Assembly (NCBI GenBank): GCA_949298575.1
Contig: CASFXH010000008.1
Span: 56,289 to 120,288 of the forward strand
Length of the DNA stretch: 64,000 bases
From: an uncultured Parabacteroides sp.
Lineage (GTDB): Bacteria > Bacteroidota > Bacteroidia > Bacteroidales > Tannerellaceae
Reading direction: 5' to 3'
This document shows, piece after piece, positions 1 through 6,244 of this stretch (its first letter is position 1; every line of letters starts with the position of its first letter). Below the pieces are notes generated by a model. It was not told the origin of the DNA, made no database searches, and worked only from the letters and a program-made list of their open reading frames with translations. A program made the translations under genes and the position numbers.

Positions 1-2
1 TC

Positions 3-413
3 TACCTCGTCAACCCCGACGGCGTGGTTTGCGCCAAGGAATTCCTCTTGCGGGGCAGCGGGCTGGAAAACCTGTTGCATACGCTCATGCCTTCCGTCCC
101 GATGTATGAGACCCTCTCGCCCGAGGAACTGGATCGCTTGCTGGCCACCGATCCTACCGTCCAGCTCGTCGACGTCCGTACCCCGGAAGAGCACGAGGCG
201 GGGGCCATCCCCAACGCCCGCTTGCTGAACATGCGGGAGCCCGATTTCGTCGAACAAGCGGAACGCGCGCTCGACAAGTCGCGCCCCGTCGCGGTCTATT
301 GCAAGGGGGGAGGCCGGAGCCGCGTCGCCGCTTGGAAGCTGGTCGACAAGGGCTTCATGGTCTATAACCTGGATAAGGGCTACGACAGCTGGGCCGCTTG
401 GAAAAAGCGTTAA
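3..413 (+). CDS. Thioredoxin-like/rhodanese fusion protein, C-terminal part
   Basis: The reading frame is open from base 3, so the start lies outside the window and 136 residues are visible. The first ~20 residues (YLVNPDGVVCAKEF) look like the last strands of a TlpA/AhpC-type thioredoxin fold, where a 'V-(N/D)-PDG-x-V' strand is usual. After a short linker comes a full rhodanese domain (about residues 35-136) with 'LVDVRTPEEHEAGAIPNA' and the active-site loop CKGGGRS carrying the catalytic cysteine. Rhodaneses carry persulfide sulfur or act in redox sensing. A GTG at 24 could be taken as a start but would cut the thioredoxin remnant, so I treat the gene as partial. The domain call is firm; the upstream domain is inference from a few residues. 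Confidence 0.8.
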   Translation, partial: YLVNPDGVVCAKEFLLRGSGLENLLHTLMPSVPMYETLSPEELDRLLATDPTVQLVDVRTPEEHEAGAIPNARLLNMREPDFVEQAERALDKSRPVAVYCKGGGRSRVAAWKLVDKGFMVYNLDKGYDSWAAWKKR

Positions 414-436
414 CTCCCAAAGAGGAAGGAAAAAGG

Positions 437-472
437 GAAAGGGCTTGACGGATCGCTCCGCCAAACCCTTTC
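437..472. terminator. Hairpin between convergent genes
   Basis: GAAAGGG at 437 pairs with CCCTTTC ending at 472, with a further stem around the TCGC loop. It lies between the rhodanese gene (+) and the lipoprotein gene (-), so it probably ends transcription from both sides. The flanking T/A runs are short. Confidence 0.5.
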
Positions 473-511
473 AAACAAATCAAATCATATGGTGAGAAAT
501 GTAAATCCTCG

Positions 512-1585
512 TTATTCCGCCTTCTGGAATGCCAAGCCTACGTTAACCGTCTCAGCCGCGGGCAAGAGCGGAATGAGGGTCTCGATCACGCCTTGGATCT
601 CCTCGGAAACGCTTCCCTCGGTGATCATCGGCAACAAGATGTTCAGCAACGGTTGCGCGATTTTCTTGTCCGCGTAGAACGTCACTTTGTCACCCTCGGT
701 CGTCGTGTTCAGCGTTACGCCATAGTAGCCGCCCATGTCGGTCAGCAACGCGAGCAATTCCTCGGTGGAAAGGCCAAGCTCGGTCAGCTTGTCGCCCACC
801 ATGCCGGTGAGGAGCGTCACGTAGCTCTTGTCGATCGCTACGGTAAACGTGTTGTCGTCGAACGTGTAAGGAATAGCGAACATCGAGGCGATCGCGGCGG
901 GGATACCCTCGTCCTCAGTCGCGCCGGTCTTGCGCCAAGAGACATTGAAGATACCGCTTTCCGGCAAGTTCACGTGAACCGCCTCCACCTTCTCGGCGAG
1001 CTTTTGGCCAATGACAGGACCGACCGCCGTGCTAATCAGGTTGTCTACCAATTCAACGCCTGTCTTGATTTCCACATAAACATCCGGCAAGCCAAGCGCC
1101 GTGCGCGCCAAATCCCAGTTGCCGACGAGCGCGCCGCTGAGCGTCCGGTTGATCACCAGCGAAAGGGCGTCGCCCTCGATCGTACCGTTGATCTCGACCG
1201 TGCTGGTTCCGGCTTCCGCCTGGCCCGTGAAGGCATAATTGAAATTCTCGGAATCCACGAGTTGAAGCTCGACATCGATTTCCAAAGCCGGATCCTCAGG
1301 CAAGACATTGTTCAGGGTAACGACCGCGGTGCGCTCCGTCTCGGTCTCTGTCGCGTTGACAACGACCGACTTGTTATCGAGTGGCAGGGCCGTCTCTCCC
1401 AGTGTCAAGGTCAGCTTGTCATTCTTATACTCAGCATCCCAGTTATCCTCTGTCCATGTAGTGTCGATGCCTGGTCCTGGATCGGGCGTAGGCGTAGGAT
1501 TGGGCACTGGATCATCATCACCACAAGAAGTAATCACGCAGGCCGAAAACATGGCCGCGAAAAGATACAAAATACTCTTTTTCAT
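512..1585 (-). CDS. Lipoprotein, DUF4925-like
   Basis: 357 aa. The N-terminus is a lipoprotein signal: hydrophobic LYLFAAMFSACVITS followed by Cys21 (VITSC), then GDDD, an acidic +2 region typical of Bacteroidetes surface-exported lipoproteins. A Pro/Thr-rich linker (about residues 26-42) precedes a beta-rich body with repeated short segments (TLTLGE, TAVVTLNN, STVEING). The length and layout resemble DUF4925-type Bacteroides lipoproteins, which have no known function; the family match is from memory and moderate. The gene stands alone, with its tail facing the rhodanese gene. It is likely anchored in the outer membrane; no catalytic motif is visible. Confidence 0.7.
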   Translation of the reverse strand: MKKSILYLFAAMFSACVITSCGDDDPVPNPTPTPDPGPGIDTTWTEDNWDAEYKNDKLTLTLGETALPLDNKSVVVNATETETERTAVVTLNNVLPEDPALEIDVELQLVDSENFNYAFTGQAEAGTSTVEINGTIEGDALSLVINRTLSGALVGNWDLARTALGLPDVYVEIKTGVELVDNLISTAVGPVIGQKLAEKVEAVHVNLPESGIFNVSWRKTGATEDEGIPAAIASMFAIPYTFDDNTFTVAIDKSYVTLLTGMVGDKLTELGLSTEELLALLTDMGGYYGVTLNTTTEGDKVTFYADKKIAQPLLNILLPMITEGSVSEEIQGVIETLIPLLPAAETVNVGLAFQKAE

Positions 1586-1710
1586 TTTCTTCTCTTTTTA
1601 GTTTAACAATTGGATTCGTAAAAACGCCGCTAAATTATCAAAATCATGGAAGACCGCAAAATTCTCTTTCGGATTTTTATCGGAATATCTTCCCTTTCAT
1701 ATTCAAAATA

Positions 1711-2133
1711 TTATTTCCGGTTAAACACGAGGTCGAGCCCCTGGCCGCGGTAGAAGGGGAAGCGGGTGTCGCTCGAGATGAGCGGCATCCGCTCGGTGAG
1801 GGCGTGGGCGATGATGACGTGGTCCGACGGGTCCTTGTGCCCTTGGGCCTCGTTGGTCGTCAGGCGGGCGTAGGTTCTCATGTGCTCCTTTTGCAGGGGC
1901 AAGATTTGGATGTAGAACTCGTCCTCGATGGCGTCCACCATGGCCTCTTCCGACTTCCACCGCTTGGAGCACAAGCCTTTATTGCGGTATCCTACGATCA
2001 ATTCCCGCACCGATTCCGCGCTGATGCACAACACGGTGTCCGGTTCCTCGAGGATGGCTCTCACGTCGCGGCTTAGAGAATCCCTGTCTGTGGCCGCATA
2101 GACAAAGATATTTGTATCAATTAAATATCTCAT
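1711..2133 (-). CDS. PIN-domain toxin (VapC-like)
   Basis: 140 aa with the PIN fold signature: 'LIDTNIFVY' gives Asp6, 'SVREL' gives Glu44, 'HKDPSDHVIIAHAL' gives Asp101/Asp104, and 'ISSDTRF' gives Asp122. These acidic residues coordinate Mg2+ in VapC-type RNases. It starts 2 bases after the stop of a 52-aa basic/acidic ORF, which is the obvious antitoxin candidate, so the pair should be co-translated. It is the last gene of the minus-strand accessory array. Length is usual for VapC. The RNA target cannot be read from sequence. Confidence 0.85.
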   Translation of the reverse strand: MRYLIDTNIFVYAATDRDSLSRDVRAILEEPDTVLCISAESVRELIVGYRNKGLCSKRWKSEEAMVDAIEDEFYIQILPLQKEHMRTYARLTTNEAQGHKDPSDHVIIAHALTERMPLISSDTRFPFYRGQGLDLVFNRK

Positions 2134-2135
2134 GA

Positions 2136-2294
2136 TTACAGGAAGAATTTCGGGTCATTAACAATAAAACACCCTTTCGATTTACCAAAGGCTTCCCAAG
2201 TCTTGTTGGTTTTCTTCTTCGGTTCTTGCGCTTGGGTGTTGTTCTCTGTTTTTTCCAAAATCTTCTCTTTTGTCTTTTCGATCTCTTTTTTCAT
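2136..2294 (-). CDS. Small charged protein, putative partner of the PIN toxin
   Basis: 52 aa: starts MKKEIEKTKEKILEK, is very rich in Lys/Glu, and ends GCFIVNDPKFFL. It stops 2 bases before the PIN start, the position of an antitoxin. I do not recognise a known DNA-binding fold. Its first ~16 residues resemble the start of the 58-aa ORF before hicA and of the KilA-N protein. Its last residues resemble a 13-codon remnant behind the KilA-N gene (CFIANGPKFML). It may therefore be the least disturbed copy of an ancestral small gene in this array. Function as antitoxin is inferred from position only. Confidence 0.7.
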   Translation of the reverse strand: MKKEIEKTKEKILEKTENNTQAQEPKKKTNKTWEAFGKSKGCFIVNDPKFFL

Positions 2295-2323
2295 AATTAC
2301 GTTGTTTTTAAAAGTTCCTTTCG

Positions 2324-2331
2324 CGAAGATA
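2324..2331 (-). promoter_or_regulatory. Promoter -7 element of the PIN module
   Basis: On the minus strand this reads TATCTTCG within GCGTATCTTCGCG, matching the Bacteroidetes -7 consensus TAnnTTTG with one change. It lies 29 bases before the small-ORF ATG and is conserved at the other modules of the island. Confidence 0.55.
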
Positions 2332-2379
2332 CGCTTTTTGTCGGAGGATGAGAAAGATCGCCGCTTCTTTTTGGGGACC

Positions 2380-2405
2380 CCCCTCTGCCCGCCAGGGCAG
2401 AGGGG
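2380..2405. repeat. GC-rich hairpin at module boundary
   Basis: CCCCTCTGCCC pairs perfectly with GGGCAGAGGGG around a GCCA loop (11-bp stem). It lies between the PIN module promoter and the STAS-like gene. Related 'CTCCCC' hairpins stand upstream of each other module of the island. Confidence 0.65.
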
Positions 2406-2418
2406 AAAAACGTCTTTT

Positions 2419-2718
2419 TTAGTCGCGACGCAAGGCCAATAGCCTCCTTTTGAGGGCGAGGGCGATGCTTTTACGGGCGAAATCGTTCAACCCGCTGAAG
2501 GTGGTGCGCTTCTTCAACTTCTCAAATGGCATCACGAGCAGCAGTTTGCCCAGGCATTCATCGGCGAATGAGTTGGAGACAATGTTGACACCTTCAAAGT
2601 CGAGTATCACCAACTCTTGTCCTTCTTCGATCAGGGGCAGCAATTGGGCTCTCACTTTCGCGCCCAGCGCCCGCGTGCCGAGGTTTTCTCCAAATGTAAT
2701 GAACTTGAATGTAGCCAT
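2419..2718 (-). CDS. STAS-like (DUF4325) protein
   Basis: 99 aa. 'LVILDFEGVNIVSNSFADECLGKLL' is the signature of the STAS-like DUF4325 family, which is related to anti-sigma-factor antagonists such as SpoIIAA. Ser48 and Ser50 lie where such proteins are phosphorylated. The gene follows the HATPase gene after a 17-base gap, so they form a two-gene unit. Together they resemble a partner-switching pair (kinase plus STAS substrate). No sigma factor is adjacent, so the output is unknown. The C-terminus is basic (KRRLLALRRD). Confidence 0.75.
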   Translation of the reverse strand: MATFKFITFGENLGTRALGAKVRAQLLPLIEEGQELVILDFEGVNIVSNSFADECLGKLLLVMPFEKLKKRTTFSGLNDFARKSIALALKRRLLALRRD

Positions 2719-2735
2719 ATTTTATAGTATTTCGT

Positions 2736-3389
2736 TTACCAAAGATTATCAATATCTTCCGTGTCAAGGAATTCCTCGTTGAATTCCGTTACGGCGTCAG
2801 TCCTGTTTTCCAACACTTCGTTCGGATCTATCTCCAGGTCAGAGCGTAATTCAAAGTAGATCACGGTGCCTTGCCAAAAATCCGTTTTCTCTATCCATTC
2901 TTCTTTTCCATTTGAAACGAGGATATGGCTGCCTGAGTGCAATTTGAGGATGATCCCAGCTTCGCGCATCAAGCGGCTCATCGAATAGAGCCCGTAGCCC
3001 ATCCCTTTTCCGTCAGTCACGCTATCACGCATACATTGGGTAAGGGCTTCTTCTTCCGAGATGTCGCGATAAGTCTCGTTTTCCGCTAAAGAGCGATGAA
3101 TGCCGATGCCATTGTCTACTACCATGATTTGTATTTTCGCTTGTTGGGGCGAATAGTTCAACGCGACTATTCCGCATTGTTTCATGGAATGGGTCAGAAC
3201 GTTATCCAAGATTTCATAAAAGCAGAAACTGAGTGTTTGTAATACGCCCAATTCGATGTCCGGTTGTTTTTTCAGTATGTTCACGATATCGCTATAAACG
3301 GTGTATATGCTTTCGTTGTCAAACATTTCCATGGCGGGCAACGGCCCGTTTCCGTCAAAATACTGATTTACCAACCCATCTATGTTCAT
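2736..3389 (-). CDS. HATPase-domain ATP-binding protein
   Basis: 217 aa. The GHKL/HATPase signatures are visible: N-box FYEILDNVLTHS (Glu59, Asn63), G1 box VDNGIGI (92-96), and G2 box GKGMGYGL (127-134). There is no phospho-acceptor histidine domain and no membrane segment, so it is a soluble, anti-sigma-kinase-like ATPase and not a standard sensor kinase. The C-terminal ~45 residues are acidic (EFNEEFLDTEDIDNLW). It is transcribed just before the STAS-like gene, and the pair is a recurrent one in bacteria. Possible roles are serine kinase of the STAS protein or a stress/defence switch; these are inference. Confidence 0.78.
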   Translation of the reverse strand: MNIDGLVNQYFDGNGPLPAMEMFDNESIYTVYSDIVNILKKQPDIELGVLQTLSFCFYEILDNVLTHSMKQCGIVALNYSPQQAKIQIMVVDNGIGIHRSLAENETYRDISEEEALTQCMRDSVTDGKGMGYGLYSMSRLMREAGIILKLHSGSHILVSNGKEEWIEKTDFWQGTVIYFELRSDLEIDPNEVLENRTDAVTEFNEEFLDTEDIDNLW

Positions 3390-3409
3390 GTCTTTTTTAA
3401 TCTTTTTCG

Positions 3410-3417
3410 CGAAGATA
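3410..3417 (-). promoter_or_regulatory. Promoter -7 element of the HATPase-STAS module
   Basis: Minus-strand TATCTTCG in the same GCGTATCTTCGCGAAA context as the PIN module promoter, 20 bases before the HATPase ATG. The downstream leader differs from the other three modules: there is no AAAACAAYGTAATT segment. Confidence 0.5.
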
Positions 3418-3485
3418 CGCTTTTTAGGTGAGGAATGGGGAATGCCGCCGCCCCTTTTCGGAGTCCCTCTCAGCCCTGGCGGGCA

Positions 3486-3509
3486 GCTCCCCCTGAGGGC
3501 AGGGGGAGC
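3486..3509. repeat. GC-rich hairpin at module boundary
   Basis: GCTCCCCCTG pairs with CAGGGGGAGC around AGGG (10-bp stem). It is followed by 'CGGGAATACATTTTGAGAAT', a stretch that recurs with few changes at about 5712-5735, upstream of the HicAB module. Confidence 0.65.
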
Positions 3510-3564
3510 GGGAATACATTTTGAGAATCCCCTCCCAAAGAAAAGAGCCTCAAAAGCTATCTTT

Positions 3565-3586
3565 CTCCCCCTCGCCTGAGGGGGAG
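3565..3586. repeat. GC-rich hairpin at module boundary
   Basis: CTCCCCCTC pairs with GAGGGGGAG around GCCT (9-bp stem), followed by ATGCCCCTTGGGACAGAGGG. It lies just beyond the 3' end of the KilA-N module. Confidence 0.6.
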
Positions 3587-3629
3587 ATGCCCCTTGGGAC
3601 AGAGGGGGTAAGAAGTATAAGGACTGAGC

Positions 3630-3671
3630 TTACAGCATGAATTTCGGGCCGTTGGCAATAAAACATTTCAT
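3630..3671 (-). pseudogene. 13-codon remnant of the small leader gene's 3' end
   Basis: The frame reads MKCFIANGPKFML-stop, starting with an ATGA overlap on the KilA-N stop codon. It matches the C-terminus of the 52-aa ORF of the PIN module (GCFIVNDPKFFL), also at DNA level (TGTTTTATT and CCGAAATTC). The simplest reading is that the KilA-N coding sequence replaced the middle of an ancestral small gene and left both its ends in place. Confidence 0.6.
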
Positions 3672-4510
3672 TTCAAGAGCGATTTCTTTTGGGTATTCTC
3701 CAAAATCCGCATTTGGTGGATGGCGATTTGGTTCAACTTGATAAGACGCTCGTTTTGAGGGAGACCCTCGTTGATGAATACGGCGTTCAGGTTTTCCATG
3801 TTCGATAGGCAGATTAGCTCATTGATGCTTGCGTAGTCGCGAAGGTTGCCTTTCAGGTCGGGATGAGCGTCGCGCCACTCTTGGGCAGTCAGACCAAAAA
3901 GGGCCACGTTCAGCACGTCAGCCTCGTTGGCGTAGACGAAGCTTGCTTGTCGAGGGGTCACTTCCTTGGGGATAAGGTTCCGCTTGATGGCGTCCGTATG
4001 GATGTGGTAATTGATTTTGGAAAGCTCTCGCTTGGCCGACCATCCCCATTGGGCCTGCTCTCGCTCCTTAAGGCGTTGAAATTCTTCTATCAGGTAAAGT
4101 TTGAACGGGACGCTAATGGCAGATCCAAATTCAAACGCGATATCTTTATGCGCGTAAGTTCCGCCATAACGCCCTTTCTTTACGATAATTCCGACGGAGT
4201 TGGTCTTGTCGATCCATTCCGAAACGCTCAACACGAAACTGGGTAATCCGGCTCGGGATTTAAAGTGGTCGAATTCGACCACTTTAAACGAAGGGTTGTG
4301 TATTTGCTCCCATGTGCCGAGGAATTCAAGCGTGTACCTGTTCCTCAACCAATTCTTGATGATATCCGCCGCACGGCTTTCGTTCTCTTTCGCGTTCGCC
4401 ATGTCTGTGAGCGAGATATAGTCGTTCTTATCGACTGAGAGAACCGTAATTGGCGTGCCTTGTACTTCCATTTTCGCCAAGGTCCTAGTCTTTTCGTTGT
4501 CTTTTCTCAT
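3668..4510 (-). CDS. KilA-N domain protein with grafted leader
   Basis: 280 aa. After residues 1-17 (MRKDNEKTRTLAKMEVQ) a KilA-N domain runs to about residue 120: 'ITVLSVDKNDYISLTDMA' followed by 'IIKNWLRNRYTLEFLGTWE' and 'YGGTYAHKDIAFEFGSAISVPFKLYLIEEFQRLK'. KilA-N proteins bind nucleic acid, are common in phages and mobile DNA, and are often annotated beside defence genes. The C-terminal part carries a second conserved region (YANEADVLNVALFGLTAQEWRDAHP). The first ~8 residues are identical to those of the 58-aa ORF before hicA, and the upstream 113 bp are also repeated there, so this start sits in a duplicated promoter-leader. Function is unknown. Confidence 0.85.
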   Translation of the reverse strand: MRKDNEKTRTLAKMEVQGTPITVLSVDKNDYISLTDMANAKENESRAADIIKNWLRNRYTLEFLGTWEQIHNPSFKVVEFDHFKSRAGLPSFVLSVSEWIDKTNSVGIIVKKGRYGGTYAHKDIAFEFGSAISVPFKLYLIEEFQRLKEREQAQWGWSAKRELSKINYHIHTDAIKRNLIPKEVTPRQASFVYANEADVLNVALFGLTAQEWRDAHPDLKGNLRDYASINELICLSNMENLNAVFINEGLPQNERLIKLNQIAIHQMRILENTQKKSLLK

Positions 4511-4598
4511 AATTACATTGTTTTTAAATTAGTTCCCGCGAATATACTCCTTTTAAACGAGGAATAAGGAATACCCATGCCTCCTTTTCAACCCCTCA
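4486..4598. repeat. 113-bp direct repeat, copy 1 (KilA-N promoter-leader)
   Basis: Copy 1 of a 113-bp direct repeat; copy 2 is at 5455-5567 and differs at one position (A4560 against G5529). It covers the first codons of the KilA-N gene, its 5' leader, the promoter and part of the boundary hairpin. The two copies exactly bracket the hicB-hicA-small ORF module, so recombination between them could delete or duplicate it. Confidence 0.9.
4539..4546 (-). promoter_or_regulatory. Promoter -7 element of the KilA-N gene
   Basis: Minus-strand TATATTCG, 28 bases before the ATG, within the 113-bp repeat. It corresponds to TATCTTCG at the PIN and HATPase modules. Confidence 0.5.
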
Positions 4599-4637
4599 CC
4601 CGCTTCGCGGGAGCTCCCCTCGCGGGGGAGCTTTTTG
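4590..4637. repeat. GC-rich double hairpin, single copy
   Basis: Contains CCCGC-TTC-GCGGG and AGCTCCCC-TCGCG-GGGAGCT hairpins followed by TTTTT on the plus strand. An inverted near-identical copy (one difference) lies at about 5636-5681. Confidence 0.7.
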
Positions 4638-4659
4638 GGGGGATGCCCTCAGTCCTGCT

Positions 4660-5055
4660 TCAGAAAGTCGCCGCGGAAAGTTCTTTCGAGATCTTTCCGA
4701 TCGCCACGCGTATCTTGTCATACTGCTTTTGCCCGGCGTTGGCGACGCCAGAGGTGTATTGCCGCATCAAAGACGGATTGATACCGGCCAATTCCGCCAC
4801 CTTTGTCACGTTCAGGAAGGAAAAGTAATTGAAGAATGATTGCATGTCATATTTGTAGGTAAACTCCAATTCCGGTGTCTCCTTATGTTCCTCCGCCTGC
4901 ATTTCCTTGATTTCCTGATAGGATTTCAGCATATCTTCTTTGGCCGCCTCTGCCGTCTCTCCAAAACCGGACAGGCCGAAACCGGGCAAGTCCTCCTCGA
5001 CGTAACAGGAATAATATCCGTCTTTCGCTTTTTCAATGATAACTGTCGCTTTCAT
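4660..5055 (-). CDS. hicB: HicB-family antitoxin
   Basis: 131 aa from the ATG at 5055; an upstream in-frame start exists but the HicB fold begins at MKATVIIEKAKDGYYSCYVEEDLPGFGLSGFGETAEAAKEDM. That region is the typical partially degraded RNase-H-like HicB domain. The C-terminal third holds a helix-turn-helix (VTKVAELAGINPSLMRQYTSG), as in HicB antitoxins that repress their own operon. It follows hicA by 65 bases in the order toxin then antitoxin, normal for hicAB. Confident call. Confidence 0.88.
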   Translation of the reverse strand: MKATVIIEKAKDGYYSCYVEEDLPGFGLSGFGETAEAAKEDMLKSYQEIKEMQAEEHKETPELEFTYKYDMQSFFNYFSFLNVTKVAELAGINPSLMRQYTSGVANAGQKQYDKIRVAIGKISKELSAATF

Positions 5056-5120
5056 ATTTGTATATGTTTTTGAGAAATATCGTTTCCTTACCAATCATGA
5101 AGCGCGAGAAAAGGGAAGGA

Positions 5121-5306
5121 TCATTCTCCCAAAAGAACTTTTTTCGCCTTTCGTTCCATCCCGGTAGGTACTTCTTGTTTGCCATGCCTCGACAAAGCGA
5201 ACTTGTTTCCCGTCTTGGGGCTGTACCAAATGTCATGGTTAGCCCCGTGCCTAAGGATGTAACAACCTGCCGCGGTTAATTCCGCGAATAGCTGATTGTA
5301 TTTCAT
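5121..5306 (-). CDS. hicA: HicA-family mRNA interferase toxin
   Basis: 61 aa from the ATG at 5306. The dsRBD-like HicA fold is seen in KYNQLFAELTAAGCYILRHGANHDIWYSPKTGNKFALSRHGKQEVPTGMERKAKKVLLGE. 'LRHGANHDIW' carries the catalytic histidine (H in G-x-x-H) and 'SRHGKQEVPTG' is conserved. The ATG overlaps the stop of the 58-aa upstream ORF (ATGA), so translation is probably coupled to it, which is not part of the classical hicAB layout. Downstream hicB is its antitoxin. Confidence 0.88.
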   Translation of the reverse strand: MKYNQLFAELTAAGCYILRHGANHDIWYSPKTGNKFALSRHGKQEVPTGMERKAKKVLLGE

Positions 5307-5479
5307 GATATGAAAGGGCATTTCTTTATTAAAGATGTCGCGAAGGTAGCGTTTACGCTATAAATCGGCAAGTGCTCATAAGACTTTTCATACGGACTTA
5401 GGTCTCGCATGGCGGCTTTCCTTGTCTTGTCTACTTTTTCAAAAATCTTTTCATTAGTCTTTTCGTTGTCTTTTCTCAT
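5303..5479 (-). CDS. 58-aa leader ORF fused to the hicA start
   Basis: Starts MRKDNEKTNEKIFEKVDKTR and ends in a TGA that overlaps the hicA ATG by ATGA. The first ~18 residues resemble the 52-aa ORF of the PIN module and the KilA-N N-terminus; the last ~35 residues have no resemblance to either and may be fortuitous reading frame across a junction. It may serve only to carry ribosomes to hicA. Whether the peptide has a function is unknown. Confidence 0.55.
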   Translation of the reverse strand: MRKDNEKTNEKIFEKVDKTRKAAMRDLSPYEKSYEHLPIYSVNATFATSLIKKCPFIS

Positions 5480-5567
5480 AATTACATTGTTTTTAAATTA
5501 GTTCCCGCGAATATACTCCTTTTAAACGGGGAATAAGGAATACCCATGCCTCCTTTTCAACCCCTCA
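5455..5567. repeat. 113-bp direct repeat, copy 2 (hicA promoter-leader)
   Basis: Second copy of the promoter-leader repeat at 4486-4598. It holds the first codons of the 58-aa ORF, AAAACAATGTAATT just before the ATG, and the -7 element TATATTCG at 5508-5515 (minus). Confidence 0.9.
5508..5515 (-). promoter_or_regulatory. Promoter -7 element of the hicAB module
   Basis: Minus-strand TATATTCG, 28 bases before the 58-aa ORF start and identical in placement to the KilA-N promoter. Confidence 0.5.
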
Positions 5568-5681
5568 GTCAGCTTCGCTGCCAGCTCCCCTCGCGGGGGA
5601 GCTTTTAGATAGCTGGTCGTTCCGATCTTGGGGGGAAAGCTCCCCCGTGAGGGGAGCTCCCGCGAAGCGGGTGAGGGGTTG
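5559..5681. repeat. Long inverted repeat at the 5' end of the island
   Basis: Two ~45-bp arms (5559-5606 and 5636-5681) face each other across ~30 bases. Each arm is a copy of the CCCCTC...AGCTCCCC element found once at 4590-4637. It marks the upstream edge of the module array; about 30 bases further is the 'AATACGTTTTGAGAATCCCC' stretch also seen near 3510. Confidence 0.75.
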
Positions 5682-5844
5682 ATGCTTTCTCTCTGGCCAT
5701 TCAACTTCAGGAAAAGCGGAAATACGTTTTGAGAATCCCCTTCCAAGAAAAATACCCCACAAGCGGAGGGCCTAAAAACCATTCCCGAAAAAAGAAAACC
5801 CCCAGCCGCGCCCGCGGATTTCGCTTTTTTTATAAAAATCCTTC

Positions 5845-6183
5845 GAGAATGAATTCAGATTTCGCCAAAAATGGAAAAAACATGCGAGAATATTTCCAGA
5901 TTTCGCGTCCAAGATATTTTTCATTAGATTCGAGATCTCGGATTTCGTTCTTTTTTTAGGAAAAGCGAAATTCGAGGTCTCGGCTTGGGGGAAAAATTAA
6001 AAAAACGTGCCAGCCGAGGTCTCGGATGGGGGAAAAAATAAAAAAAACGTGCCAGCCGAGGTCTCGGCTTGGGGGAAAAATAAAAAAAACGTGCCGGCCG
6101 AGGTCTCGGCTTGGGGGAAAAATTAAAAAAACGTGCCAGCCGAGGCCTCGGCTTGGGGGAAAAATTAAAAAAACGGGAAAAGC
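5845..6183. repeat. 42-bp tandem array A
   Basis: Five regular units begin at 5974, 6016, 6058, 6100 and 6142, exactly 42 bp apart. A decayed unit starts at 5932, again 42 bp earlier, and two more degenerate ones start near 5845 and 5886. Each unit holds the palindrome GCCGAG-GT-CTCGGC (the last one GCCGAGGCCTCGGC) followed by a GGGGGAAAAATTAAAAAAACG spacer. As 42 is 14 codons, all frames keep long open stretches that encode 14-aa repeats on both strands; I regard those as by-products. It ends ~60 bp before the DUF6261-like gene. Confidence 0.92.
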
Positions 6184-6244
6184 CTTTGGAAAATCGGAAA
6201 GAATGATTAATTTCGCCCTCGTTCAATTTAAAAATAGTTGAGAT

